Source: Oxytricha trifallax (lineage: Eukaryota > Ciliophora > Spirotrichea > Sporadotrichida > Oxytrichidae). From it: a stretch of DNA of 64,000 nt. Positions 32,456 to 44,692 of the stretch are shown here, one piece after another. Below the pieces are notes generated by a model. That model did no database searches. It was not told the DNA's origin and saw only the letters and a program-made list of their open reading frames with translations. Where the stretch lies: the NCBI GenBank assembly GCA_000711775.1, contig ARYC01000373.1, forward strand, positions 62,001-126,000, read 5' to 3'. The position numbers were made by a program, and so were the translations under genes. Each line of letters starts with the position of its first letter. The first letter of the stretch is position 1.

Positions 32456-34812
32456 GGGGGGAGGAAGTTTCCTGCCCCCAACATAAAATTTTATGTTTTT
32501 TGCAATAATTTTATTGGAAATAAATATATTTCAATTTCATTATTATATTCATGTACTAAACAACTTTTATTAATTTATAATTTTCAAGGTACATAATTAT
32601 TCTTTATCAAATTATATATTGTAAACAAGGCTAATTAATTTGTTTTTTATTAATAATTGATGTGATTTTCATTGAAATGTGTTTTCATTATCAAGGTAGA
32701 AATGATATTTGAAGCTAAATTATATATAACTATATCATAATTGATGATAGAGATTCTTTGAAAATTATAAAAATTACATGTTTTTATGTATGGGGCAAGA
32801 AACTTCGAAGGGGCAGGAAACTACCTTTTTGGGGGCAGGAAACTACCTATTTTGGGGCAGGAAACTACCTTTTTGGGGCAGGAAACTACCTTTTTTGGGG
32901 CAGGAAACTACCTTTTTTGGGGCAGGAAACTACCTTTTTGGGGCAGGAAACTACCTTTTTGGGGGCAGGAAACTACCTTTTTGGGGCAGGAAACTACCTT
33001 TTTGGGGCAGGAAACTACCTTTTTTGAGGGCAGGAAACTACCTTTTTTGGGGCAGGAAACTACCTTTTTTGAGGCAGGAAACTACCTTTTTGGGGGCAGG
33101 AAACTACCTTTTTTGGGGCAGGAAACTACCTTTTTGGGGCAGGAAACTACCTTTTGTGAGGCAGGAAACTACCTTTTTTGGGGCAGGAAACTACCTTTTT
33201 TGAGGCAGGAAACTACCTTTTTTGAGGCAGGAAACTACCTTTTTTGGGGCAGGAAACTACCTTTTTTGGGGCAGGAAACTACCTTTTTTGGGCAGGAAAC
33301 TACCTTTTTGTGGGCAGGAAACTACCTTTTTGGGGCAGGAAACTACCTTTTTGGAGGCAGGAAACTACCTTTTTTGGGGCAGGAAACTACCTTTTTGTGA
33401 GGCAGGAAACTACCTTTTTGGGGCAGGAAACTACCTTTTTGGGGGCAGGAAACTACCTTTTTGGAGGCAGGAAACTACCTTTTTGGGGGCAGGAAACTCC
33501 CTTTTTTGGGGCAGGAAACTACCTTTTTGGGGGCAGGAAACTACCTTTTTGGGGGCAGGAAACTACCTTTTTGGGGGCAGGAAACTACCTTTTTTGAGGC
33601 AGGAAAACTACCTTTTTTGAGGCAGGAAACTACCTTTTTTGGGGCAGGAAACTACCTTTTTGGGGGCAGGAAACTACCTTTTTGGGGCAGGAAACTACCT
33701 TTTTGGGGGCAGGAAACTACCTTTTTTGGGGCAGGAAACTACCTTTTTTGAGGCAGGAAACTACCTTTTTTGAGGGCAGGAAACTACCTTTTTTGGGGCA
33801 GGAAACTACCTTTTTGGGGCAGGAAACTACCTTTTTGGGGCAGGAAACTACCTTTTTGGGGCAGGAAACTACCTTTTTGGGGCAGGAAACTACCTTTTTT
33901 GGGGCAGGAAACTACCTTTTTTGGGGCAGGAAACTACCTTTTTTGAGGCAGGAAACTACCTTTTTGGGGCAGGAAACTACCTTTTTGGGGCAGGAAACTA
34001 CCTTTTTGGAGGCAGGAAACTACCTTTTTGGGGCAGGAAACTACCTTTTTTGAGGCAGGAAACTACCTTTTTGGGGCAGGAAACTACCTTTTTGGAGCAG
34101 GAAACTACCTTTTTGGAGCAGGAAACTACCTTTTTTGGGGCAGGAAACTCCCTTTTTTGAGGCAGGAAACTATCTTTTTGGGGGCAGGAAACTACCTTTT
34201 TGGGGGCAGGAAACTACCTTTTTGGGGCAGGAAACTACCTTTTTGGGGCAGGAAACTCCCTTTTTTGTGGGCAGGAAACTACCTTTTTGGGGCAGGAAAC
34301 TACCTTTTTTGAGGCAGGAAACTACCTTTTTTGAGGCAGGAAACTCCCTTTTTGGGGCAGGAAACTACCTTTTTTGGGGCAGGAAACTACCTTTTTTGAG
34401 GCAGGAAACTACCTTTTTTGGGGCAGGAAACTACCTTTTTGGGGCAGGAAACTACCTTTTTTGAGGCAGGAAACTACCTTTTTTGGGGCAGGAAACTACC
34501 TTTTTTGGGGCAGGAAACTACCTTTTTGAGGCAGGAAACTACCTTTTTTGAGGCAGGAAACTACCTTTTTGGGGCAGGAAACTACCTTTTTTGGGGCAGG
34601 AAACTACCTTTTTTGGGGCAGGAAACTACCTTTTTTGGGCAGGAAACTACCTTTTTGGGGGCAGGAAACTACCTTTTTGGGGCAGGAAACTACCTTTTTG
34701 GGGGCAGGAAACTACCTTTTTGGGGGCAGGAAACTACCTTTTTGGGGGCAGGAAACTACCTTTTTGGGGGCAGGAAACTACCTTTTTTGGGGCAGGAAAC
34801 TTAACCCCCCCC
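32456..34812. mobile_element. Nested element carrying the minisatellite
   Basis: Begins GGGGGGAGGAAGTTTCCTGC and ends GGGCAGGAAACTTAACCCCC. AAGTTTC flanks both ends (32449-32455 and 34813-34819). The ends resemble those of the 500-bp element at 37459-37958 (GGAAGTTTCCTGCA), so it belongs to the same family, here swollen by tandem repeats. Confidence 0.65.
32810..34800. repeat. ~2-kb minisatellite, about 90 copies of a ~22-bp unit
   Basis: The unit GGGGCAGGAAACTACCTTTT with 4-7 T and 1-5 G repeats almost without substitution; units of 21-24 bp differ mainly in homopolymer length, with a few GAGG or ACTCCC variants. Because unit length varies, all plus-strand frames read as GAGNYLF/RQETTFL/GRKLPFW repeats; this is composition, not coding. 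The unit equals the inner edge of the host element's terminal repeat (GGGGCAGGAAACTT). Confidence 0.97.
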
Positions 34813-35895
34813 AAGTTTCTTAGTTGAGTAAAAAAATTGTATTCTAATGCTTAAAATTCTTTTCTTAAGATAAGTTGAATTGAGGTTCTTTAAAAGTTAT
34901 AGATTTTACATTTAAATTACTTGAGAAATAGCTATTATGTTAAGTTAGAATTATAAATGAGCAAATCATAAAAATAATATTTTTCTAATAGATGTATCTA
35001 CAAAAAAACTGATGACAGACATTGAAAAATAAAAAATAATTCATATATTATTATGTGTGAATAAGCAAAGTATAAATTTTATAAAAATTTATGATATTTT
35101 ATATATAGTATTTTCACTTAATGATAACGAGATGTCAACAAGGAAATCGATTCAGAATGCGTGGATTAAAAAATTCATATGAAATGGGGGGATACGGGTG
35201 TGAAGGGGGTATTTTCTAGAAGAGTGATACGGGGGGGTATGGGTCTCGGTCAGAACACTTGGTTAAGATGATTACTTGGAGTTATTAAAGATGCTGGTGG
35301 ATCATCTCATTTGGCATTACTGTGGGATTTTATTAGATAATCATACAAGATCAAAATATGAATAAGTAATTTTAAAGTAAACAAGACTAATTTATGAGGC
35401 ATATGAAAATGTGATATATTCAAAATTTTTCTTGCATTAGAAAAATCGAAGTGTTTTGATATGCTGTTATTTGTTGTCAAACCAACTTGCAATTTCTTCG
35501 AAGCTATTATTTAGTTCTGATTGTTGCTAGAAAGGAATGAAATTGTTTCATCAGTTATACCCTTCTCAAAATTTCTTTAAAGTTGAGCATTAGTTGTAGT
35601 CGCTGGTCCTTATGCTGAGCAATTAGTGTTAGTATTTATACCTAGCTTGCTTTTCTTTGAAATTAGATTTTCTTTCTATTATAACTATGAAGTTTGTTAT
35701 AACTATTAAGGCGTAATGTTTTCTTTCCTAGTTAGCTTACTTATATTTTATTGCTAAATTACCAATGAATTCTCGTTAGATCGATGATCAGAGTTTCCCT
35801 TAACAAATTTACTTTTCAACTACTGCTTCCCTTTTGTTTAGCCAAAGACAGTATGTTTGAAGTTATTAAATGCAATCATGAGAATTGTTACATTA

Positions 35896-36310
35896 TTGTA
35901 GGAAAACATTTGATTTGGGAAATTAAAATTAAATTTGAAATTAAATTAATAAAAACATTGGCAGTTGACATTATCTTTGCCTAGACAATATAGTACTTGT
36001 TCGAAAGAGAATTCAAAATTAGCTGGACTTTACTATTAGCGGTACCCCTCTTTCGCATCCCCAGAGCGAGATAACTTGACTTTAATTAAAGCATTAAAAA
36101 CATCTAAACAAATCACCAAAAATTAAACTTGATTTATCTCGCTCTGGGGATGTGATAGGGATACCGCCAATAATAAAGTCCAGCTAATTTTGAATTCTCT
36201 TTCGAACAAGTACCATATTGTCTAGGATAGGACAAAGTTAACTGCCAATATTTCTATTAATTTAATTTCAAATTTAATTTTAATTTCCCAAATCAAATGT
36301 ATTCCTACAA
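35896..36310. mobile_element. TA-flanked fold-back element, copy 1 (415 bp)
   Basis: Ends TTGTAGGAAAACATTTGATT and its complement, with arms of ~180 bp including AATTAGCTGGACTTTA and GCATCCCCAGAGCGAGATAA. TA flanks both ends (35894-35895 and 36311-36312). The unit B copy (62440-62455) is an empty site reading TTACATTATCAAGAG, which gives the 2-bp TA duplication directly. Confidence 0.92.
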
Positions 36311-36703
36311 TATCAAGAGTCCTTCTCAAAAGTGAATTCTTAAGGATATATTCAACTGCCATTCCACTTTGCTTATGAATGTTCTATGCAATGCCAAGTT
36401 GTTTATTATCATCGACACTGTTCCATACACATGCAATGGTATCTTAATTAGATAGTTTGTCAAATATTACATCACAGCCTAGAACTATGAAGTCATGTTA
36501 TGCTCATTTGATATTTTGAATGCTTTGATTTCAGGGGTTGCTATAAATACATTTGGATTGCCTCCAAATTTTTAGATTTGGCTTCTGCATCTCCGAAAAT
36601 CCTTGACACAGAAATCCTGCCAGGGAGCACTCTTAAAGGACCTACCACTATTTCCTTTTTAGAAGGATCTTTAGCATCTGCATTTGTTGTAGCTGTTCTA
36701 TGA

Positions 36704-36715
36704 TATATTTAGCCA
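36704..36715. other. PP2C pointer repeat
   Basis: TATATTTAGCCA (minus TGGCTAAATATA) recurs at 56784-56795 at the end of the N-terminal PP2C half. Within unit A the shared sequence with ~26498-26510 is TATTTAGCCATCA. Joining the halves at this repeat keeps the PP2C frame. Confidence 0.8.
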
Positions 36716-37458
36716 TCAACTTATGAAAAATAAATATGATTAATATTAAAGTTGACAAAGTAAATTAGAATTTGGAAGTAAATAATTTTCAGAAATAAAG
36801 TACTAGGATAACATAGTTTTTTAATAATATATAAATATATAAAACTCTAGATCATTTAGTAAAATTTGTTAATATAACCAGGAATGATTTACGAGCATGT
36901 TTTTAAAAGCAAAATTTTTATTATTATGGATAAATAGATTAACAAAACAATAAAAGAAAACTCGCGAAATAATAGAATGGATATCTATTGATGAAGAGCT
37001 AATGATTATTATATGATTATTGCTGAAAATTTGAATATATTTTATTATGTCTTGTGATTAGCAGCTAATAGGAAAAAATTGGTTTTCTGAAGGTAAGACC
37101 GTTGAAACAACCATCTTCTTAACAAAAATTGATGTAAAAATATTAAAATAATCCTATTTATTTATCATAACTATTTGAATCATTTTGGATAACCATACTG
37201 TAATATAACATTATAATAAATCATTAATTTCTTTTATTAAGCTTTGATAAATGTGGGTACAAATTTCTATTAATAATTTATAATTTTAGCTCCTATCTTG
37301 TAATTTATTAGTTTTTATTGATGTGCAAATTTAAAATACACTCTATTTGAATATTTTTTACTAAAATATTACTATTTCAACAATTCAATTAATATTCTAA
37401 GTTTCAATTTAATCAAAATTGATTTTTAAATATTATATATTAATTAATATATGAAAAT
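36716..37458. other. AT-rich spacer, start of tandem unit B
   Basis: Aligns with 11667 onward. No gene recognised. Confidence 0.45.
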
Positions 37459-37958
37459 GGGGGGGGGGAAGTTTCCTGCACTGGTTTATGATATAAAAAA
37501 ATTTTAGTGAAGTTTCCTGCACTTTTTTAATTTTTTAATTTTTAATTTTTTTCAATTAAATTTATCTTTACAACAACTATTAACCAACTTCAGGAAAAAT
37601 TTCATTGTTATAATTATACTTTAATTTATTATCCAATAGTCAATATCTATCTTTAGATTCCAAAAACTTTGACATTCTTCATGTTATATTTGTAGGTTCT
37701 ATCTTTTAAATATTATATTGCTTTACTATAGTAATTCCAAATATTATATCCAACTGTTAGTGTAATTCTGATTCAATTTATCTTGTTCTTATCATGCCTA
37801 TATAATGTTATACTATATTTTCTTGAGCTACTTCAATGATGAGTAATATGCTCTTAATATTTAATGGGGCATAAAAATATTAAATTTGCTAATTATGTAA
37901 AATTTATTAAATTTAACAAAGTTAAAAAAAACAGTGCAGGAAACTTTCCCACCCCCCC
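37459..37958. mobile_element. 500-bp fold-back element with GGGG...AAGTTTCCTGCACT ends
   Basis: ATGAAAAT flanks both ends perfectly (37451-37458 and 37959-37966), an 8-bp duplication. Terminal repeats are GGGGGGGAAGTTTCCTGCAC-like, and a second internal copy of AAGTTTCCTGCACT occurs at ~37508. Non-coding. Confidence 0.88.
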
Positions 37959-37966
37959 ATGAAAAT

Positions 37967-39280
37967 TATTTATTTAAATATGGAGTGTATATATTCATGA
38001 TTTCCTTAATTATTTTTAAATTTTACTTATTGCTGGCATACTGTTTAGAGAAAAGTATAATTATAATATTAAGATATAATATAAAAGTTGCTCGTTCTTC
38101 TAATTTAAATAATAAAATATGCTATTATATTTTTAAATCTTCCTTACATTTATCAAAATAATAATAATATTGACGTATTTAGATTTTTCTCATAAAATTT
38201 TAAGACTTAAAAGCTTAACGAATATTAAACCACTCGGAATATAAATAAAACTTTTTTAATTTATATTAAATTCAAAAGAATTCACTATACAATTTAAATA
38301 TATAAAATATAGTCTAGTTAAGCAGTGATAGACACTTTTATCCCATTTTATTTTATATTTTGAATAAATTCATTTTAATGACTTCCTGTTTTACATAAAA
38401 GTCAACTTTATAATTGCTACTTCAATTAATTTGCTTCCTATAATTATAATATCAATTTACTCATATAAAACATATAAAATAAAGTTATTTTATAGTCAAC
38501 CACAAGCACCTCTCTAATCTCATCTAAAAATTTAATTTTGGAATTAGTAATTCTATTATTATTATCCTGTTATTTTAAGATAATTATATTAGAACCTATC
38601 TATCGAAAAGATAATTATTATAAGGATTTTTTCTAATAAAAATTTGATATAGTGGAAATTGATTTTAATTTGCAAATATTATGTTATGTTTCTCTCTATT
38701 TATAATAATAATGAGTTAATAAAAAACAATTATCTATAATTATGTAAATTCTATAAGTATTGATTAATATATGAGACAAATGAGTGTAGAAATAAAATAT
38801 AAATTGGTTTTTATATTAATTAGGTAAGATATTGATATTTATATTTTTAAAAATATCTCCCAAATATTTACTAAAAAAACTGTAAATTTTGTCTGAATTT
38901 TTTTATCATTGATTTTTCATTATTAAAATAATTTCTGTTTATATAATAAAATTTTTAGTCAGATTTTTTAGATCTAATAACTTAAATATGTTTGATTTAT
39001 TCTATTTAAATTTCTATATATTTTTTATGATTTATTTTCTAGTTTTAAATTATTGATTGCTATTTTCATTTAGAATTTGAGATCCAACCATTAATTGCAT
39101 TAGTTATTTTTGAAAATTCATAAGTAACGTGTACCACCAAATATTAATAATATTAAATTGTATATACAAATTTAAAGATATAAAATATAAATTGAAAAAT
39201 AGCAACAAAACAAAGATTTGTAAATTAAAATACAAATACTTTTAAATAAAAATTAAATTGGATTTAGTATTTGCCAAAAA
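37967..39280. other. AT-rich spacer
   Basis: No coding, RNA or mobile feature recognised. Confidence 0.4.
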
Positions 39281-39540
39281 TTAGCTAACTAAATTAAAAT
39301 ATTTAGTTTTAATTTTAGATGTCTTATCGAAGGGATTTCTAATCATGATCTTTTTTAAAGAAAATAAAGCGAATTTTAAAATAAATTTAGAATAATAGTA
39401 ATCGTAATAGTAGTAATAGGAATAGTAAATCCTAAAAAAAGTTTCATCTTCATCTTTATTGTCATCATCGAAAATCTTAAATTGTTTGCACTTGTCTCTA
39501 TGACTTCTTGAACTTCCTCTTCGTTGAGGCACTCAGTCTT
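39281..39540 (-). other. Small coding-like segment, unit B
   Basis: RNPFDKTSKIKTKYFNLV at ~39290-39350 is shared with unit A. Upstream, 39440-39540 is GC-richer and reads MPQRRGSSRSHRDKCKQF in one frame or ECLNEEEVQEVIETSANN in another. Between them lies a Tyr-rich low-complexity run. It may be an exon or segment of an unknown minus-strand gene. Confidence 0.35.
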
Positions 39541-39761
39541 ACCTGGTGCAAACCCCTGTAAAAGTAAAATGCTATATATCTTTTATGTAACTTACAATAA
39601 TATTGAATGACATGAGGATGCTGATCAAACATTTTTTTAATTGTTTATTTCTTTATTTAATCATTTAATACAATTCACTTTATTCAAAAAATATCGTTAA
39701 TGTCAAAATACATATATAATTCTTTTTGCCCAAATTTAATTTTTATTCAGGAATTGAACTT

Positions 39762-41907
39762 TGTTCTGACCGAGAACCCCCCTACCCCTCCCCCCCCCCA
39801 ATGAAAAATATATGACCCTCCCTCCCCCCTTTATGATAAAATTTTTCAAATTATATGAAAAACTTATTCTTATGCTTTGAATCATGCTCTATCTAAAAAG
39901 AAAATCTTGCCCTGCGGGCAGCTACTGTTATTTATAATTATATTTGATAAGCTTCATTACGTCCGTCAACTTTTATTGATACATGCTTGTTTAGGAAAAT
40001 ATTACAAAAGCATTTTATTTTTGAGTGTCATTAATTTTATTTTTATTATATCTATTAATATAAACGATCTATTTAATAATTTTTTTATATCTAAAATCGT
40101 CTTTATTGAGCATGATACTTTAAAATAATATAATAAACATTTACACTTTTGTAAATATTTGTCTTATCATATCTTAATTAATTATGAAAATAATATTTTA
40201 AAAATTAAACAATATCTAATTATTTTATTTAATATTTTAATGATTAACTGTTCCAACCGAGACCCCCCCTCTCAGACCTAAAACGAGACCCCCCTCCCAC
40301 CATAACTAGACCCCCTCCCACCTCAACAACATCCCAATTCATATGAAAATTTTGATTCTCGATGTTTTAATCATTTTCCTTAATGACATCTTGATCTCAT
40401 AATATTATTTTACATAAAATATATCATTTTTTAAAAAATATTTTTCCAACAAATCAAATGTTACTCTTTATTAAGATTTCTTATTTTACAACTTTCTCTA
40501 CGTCCGCCGACTTTTTATTTTGAAGCTCCCATAGGAAATTTATTAAAAGCATATTTCCATTTGACTCGATAATGATATAATACAAAATTATGAGCCAACA
40601 AACTCATACAACTAACTTTATTTAAAAAAGTCAATATAAACACTCTATTAATCTGTATTCGAAATATGATTAATTTTTATAATAAATTTTTCTAATTTTA
40701 TATAATTATTACTAATAATATTTTTATACAAACTAATAGTTATGGAAAAAATTCATTTTAAAAGTATTAAAATAAAATCTATATAAACATGAATTATTAA
40801 TAAGTTTATAAAGGGACTGATTTAAATATAAATAACTTCTTGATTTATTTAAAGAAAGTTATTTTTTTTGAAAATAATTACTTATGTTTATATAGATTTT
40901 ATATTAATACTTTTCAAATGAATTTTTTTATAACTATGAGTTTGTATAAAAATATTATTAGTAATAATTATATAAAATTAGAAAAATTTATTATAAAAAT
41001 TAATCATATTTCGAATACACGATTAATAGAGTGTTTATATTGACATTTTTAAATAAAGTTAGTTGTATGAGTTTATTGGCTCATAATTTTGTATTATATC
41101 ATTATCGAGTCAAATGGAAATATGCTTTTAATAAATTTCCTAGTGGAGCTTCAAAATAAAAAGTCGGCGGACGTAGAGAAAGTTGTAAAATAAGAAATTT
41201 TAATAAAGAGTAGCATTTGATTTGTTGGAAAAATATTTTTGAAAAAATGATATATTTTATGTAAAATAATATTATGGGATCAAGATGTCATGAAGGAAAA
41301 TGATTTAAACATCGAGAATCAAAATTTTCATATGAATAGGGATGTTGTTGAGGTGGGAGGGGGTCTAGTTATGGTGGGAGGGGGGTCTCGTTTTAGGTCT
41401 GAGAGGGGGGGTCTCGGTTGGAACAGTTAATCATTAAAATATTAAATAAAATAATTAGATATTGTTTAATTTTTAAAATATTATTTTCATAATTAATTAA
41501 GATATGATAAGACAAATATTTACAAAAGTGTAAATGTTTATTATATTATTTTAAAGTATCATGCTCAATAAAGACGATTTTAGATATAAAAAATTATTAA
41601 ATAGATTATATTAATAGATATAATAAAAATAAAATTAATGACACTCAAAAATAAAATTCATTTGTAATATTTTCCTATACAAGCATGTATCAATAAAAGT
41701 CGACGGACGTAATGAAGCTTATCAAATATAATAATAAATAACAGTAGCTGCCCGCAGGGCAAGATTTTCTTTTAGATAGAGCATGATTCAAAGCATAAGA
41801 ATATGTTTTTCATATAATTTGAAAAATTTTATCATAAAGGGGGGGAGGGGGAGGGTCATATTTTTTCATGGGGGGGAGGGGGGTAGGGGGGTGTCTCGGT
41901 CAGAACA
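39762..41907. mobile_element. 2146-bp near-perfect palindrome with TGTTCTGACC ends
   Basis: The left arm (39762-~40793) and right arm (~40875-41907) are inverted copies of ~1.03 kb separated by a ~80-bp loop. The outer ends TGTTCTGACC/GGTCAGAACA match the element at 31702-35257, and GAACTT flanks both ends (39756-39761 and 41908-41913), again 6 bp. A second pair of ends of the same type, TGTTCCAACCGAGACCC, lies inside at 40249 and 41425 with inverted rather than direct flanks. Frames in the arms are not conserved as proteins. Confidence 0.88.
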
Positions 41908-42299
41908 GAACTTTATATTTGCTACTACACAAAGTAATATAATAATTTATGTTTGTTAACAGTTTACTATAGTTTCAAACTTTTATTATTTGCAATAGTA
42001 TAGTATAAAAATATTAATAATTTAAAAAGTGTAAAATTATATATTTTTAATTTAAAAATTATCATTAAATTACATAACCCCAAATCGAAACCCCTAAAAC
42101 CCCTTTATTAGACTTTTAAGTAATTTTATTTGTAGGGCATAGTTGGAGTTAATATATAAAATTCAGATTATATGTAATTTTAATAAATTTAAATAGACTT
42201 AATTTAAGCTAATATTAACTACTTGTCTTTGGTTTATCTCTTAGAACTTACATTTTTATATCTATTAAATTATTGATTCCTTTTCATACAGATCTATTT

Positions 42300-43440
42300 A
42301 CTTGAAATGCTTTTAAATAAATTAGTTGAATTTTTTCTCTTGCTTGGGATCAAAGAAAACCTTTATTTCCATTTCCACCTCAAAACGCTATTGAAGTTGC
42401 TGTCCAGACACCCATTAAAATGAGCTATACGTCTGATGGAAAGTAACCTGGGTAATCTTTTATGGCATTATTATTAATATAATTATTTTTCAATGCTTTA
42501 TGGAAATTAATATTGAGGCTGTTCCTGAAATTGAATATGTTTGAATTATGTTACTGAATTAAATTCGTATCTCCAGAATTAATTTCAATGCTAAAATATA
42601 AATAACTAATACTAAGTTTTAATCATGTCAAGGAATTTAATTTTATTATCCTTCATCCTTTTAGTTTTCGACAACATAAGTCAACCCTCCTTCCAAAGTT
42701 GATGGTTTCAATTTTTAGGAGGACAATTCCGTCTTCTGGCTTATGCTGACTTGCCACCATATTGAGTTTTGCAAGGGGAACACTCCGAGACCCCTCTTGT
42801 GTAGTCTAGTAGTCTTGTGCATTTTATGAAATAGTTTCTCATAGTCATATCGAATTTCTATATACCTGGTACGAAAAAAATATAGCATAAAATTATTGCA
42901 CGATTGAGCTTAAGCATATATTCTTGGAATCTTTTCTATAAGCATATCTAAAAACTGTGTATTTATTAGCAGACTCATTCTAATACTGTTGTTGCTAATT
43001 AAGATAGTTCAAAGAATATGCCCTTTGTATGGCAATCCTTAATCACTATATGTTTTGCTTTTGCGGACACACTTATAAAAGTAGTCATCAATACTGCTAC
43101 TAATTTGAAATGCAATTTATGCGGGTACTCCAGTCTTATTCATCAATTCAAATCGCTTTTGTCTTTGTCCTGCTGCTCTATTTATGACTTAAGAGTATTA
43201 GATTTTCTTTTGACAGGTATATGTTTATAAAGTTTCTTAATCTTAAATGGAAAATTAGCTTAATGATGTTTTACATGTATTTAATAACTTTAACTGAGTG
43301 AGTCTAAGATTTCATAAAAGTCGTGCACTAATACCTCCCATCTATATTATCATGCTTTAATACATTTAAGTTTTGCCATAGTGTAATTTTAGAAAATGCT
43401 TATAAAAGCTTTATTCGGTTATGAAAGAATTTAAACATTC
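42300..43440 (-). pseudogene. TBE 57 kDa gene, E6 relic
   Basis: On the minus strand, bases near 43310-43180 align with the second zinc finger of E1 (GGAGGTATTAGTGCACGAC, then AAATCTTAGACTCACTCAG). Further on comes a patch corresponding to NEQYQNEFANEY ... AQRKDCKN. The kinase-like part below 42860 is barely recognisable. Frames are broken throughout. Confidence 0.6.
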
Positions 43441-43969
43441 TTTGGATTCTAAAGTTTTTATTTTTTAATAAATTGCTGTTATTATTTTTTTTTAACCAAT
43501 TTATTTTTTGTTTTAAACTTTATATCAGAACTTTCCTTCTTTTTTTAACTTCAATTATCTGGCTTTCTATTGTGTCATTTATCTTGAATGTGGTACTAAC
43601 AAAGAAAAAGTTCATGTAAGTACTCAAAAATTTAAATAGAACCATTTTTCAAAATTTTCCATTTAAACATTATGAGTTAAGATTTAAAAACATTTTATTA
43701 AATTTGGTACACATATATTGTTATTAAAATTTTGAATTTAAAGAATTTAGCACCAGTACTAATCAAATTTTAATAAATTAAGATATAAAATAATTTTTAA
43801 AATGGATCTCCTTTTTTTAAGTTTCTGGTAGCTTCTGCTAACATTTTTACATTTCCTTACTAGGTTGACTTTTTATATGATTTCCATATTTAATTGAACG
43901 ATTTTAAATAATAGAATCCAGAAATATTCATATCAAAATTTCAGATTCATTAGTAGGGGATAGAAAAAA

Positions 43970-44690
43970 AGAAGGAATCTTTGAATGTCACAATGAAAAG
44001 GGTTGAAGCTCAAGAAATGATATAAAAAATATAAAATAAAAATAATATCTTTCGCTATCTAGCATAACGCAATATATAATAAAAAAAATACTTTATCTTA
44101 TTTATTTCTTCTAACCAGAGAAGGTACCCAAATTTCACTAATAAAGACGATACTCTGTTATGAGAAGAAAGTTTTAAAAAGCAATAAGATAAAGTTGATA
44201 AAGATTCTTAATTATCCAATGATTTCTGCCACTAGTTGAATAGTTGGTAGTTACCTTCTTACCAAGAAACAGTTCATAATAAACTTACTTGAAAAAGATT
44301 TTTTAGTATTCTTGGTAAGCTAGAGAAACCTATACTAAAGAATCATTGAAGGAGCTTAATAATGTACGCTTCTCTATTTCTCCAGAAGATAAAAAAAGCA
44401 AGACTTGCTTATAAGTGAGACCTGGGTCGCGTAGCCAAAGAAGCATCTTTCTTATTAAAAACTTTGATTATATAATTTTATAGAGATCCTGAAATTTTAT
44501 ATTTATATGATTGTGCATGTAAAGGTTCAAAGAGAAAAGGTAATAGACTATAGTCGAAGTAGAAAGAGGCTTTAATGCTGTCACTCATTGAGAAGAAACA
44601 TTTGTCTAGCTTTGATCAAGACGAAGAAAAGAAAGAGAAGTTAAATCCATTTAAGATTTCGTTTAATATCTGAAATAAATTATGCATATA
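43970..44690 (+). pseudogene. TBE 22 kDa gene, E6 relic
   Basis: Bases coding MKRVEAQEMI are at ~44001, followed by recognisable patches to the Lys-rich C-terminus (DQDEEKKEK near 44615-44640). The 5' splice site of the candidate intron has lost its GT, while the TTTTATAG end survives at ~44483. Confidence 0.65.
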
Positions 44691-44692
44691 AT

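Larger units (their letters stand above)
31702..35257. mobile_element. 3556-bp inverted-repeat element with TGTTCTGACCGAGACC-type ends
   Basis: Terminal inverted repeats of ~440 bp (31702-~32142 and ~34821-35257). The right end reads GGGTCTCGGTCAGAACA; the left end has drifted to TAATCCGTCCGAGACCC. CTTGGT flanks both ends (31696-31701 and 35258-35263), a 6-bp duplication. The unit B paralogue (61740-61770) is an empty site with the flanks joined. The centre is occupied by a second element and its minisatellite. No transposase is seen. Confidence 0.88.
35264..36715 (-). pseudogene. PP2C protein phosphatase, C-terminal half, unit A
   Basis: Starting at the pointer (36715-36704) the minus strand reads QIYHRTATTNADAKDPSKKE, then VVGPLRVLPGRISVSRIFGD, GGNPNVFIATPEIKAFKISN, FIVLGCDVIFDKLSNQDTIA, CVWNSVDDNKQLGIAQNIHK and YILKNSLLRRTLD. 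A 415-bp insertion (35896-36310) follows, then NVTILMIAFNNFKHTVFGQ and a low-complexity tail. VLPGR, SVSRIFGD and the VLGCDG-type block are diagnostic PP2C C-terminal motifs. At least two small frameshifts are present, near GGNPN and before FIVLG. The tail may end near 35400, where the unit B copy has TGA; beyond that DNA is AT-rich. A last patch (ASLITPSNHLNQG) at ~35264-35300 recurs in unit B. Confidence 0.8.

Noticed and set aside
32810..34800. CRISPR-like array
   Set aside because: Units are contiguous with no unique spacers between repeats; it is a tandem minisatellite in a eukaryotic genome.
32758..34827. Many overlapping plus-strand frames reading GAGNYLF, RQETTFL and GRKLPFW repeats
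   Set aside because: They come from a ~22-bp tandem repeat open in all frames. There is no start context, non-repetitive part or codon signal, so they are not proteins.
39877..41043. Plus-strand frames in the palindrome (39877-40128 and 40840-41043)
   Set aside because: The inverted copies do not preserve the frames, and composition is that of spacer DNA.
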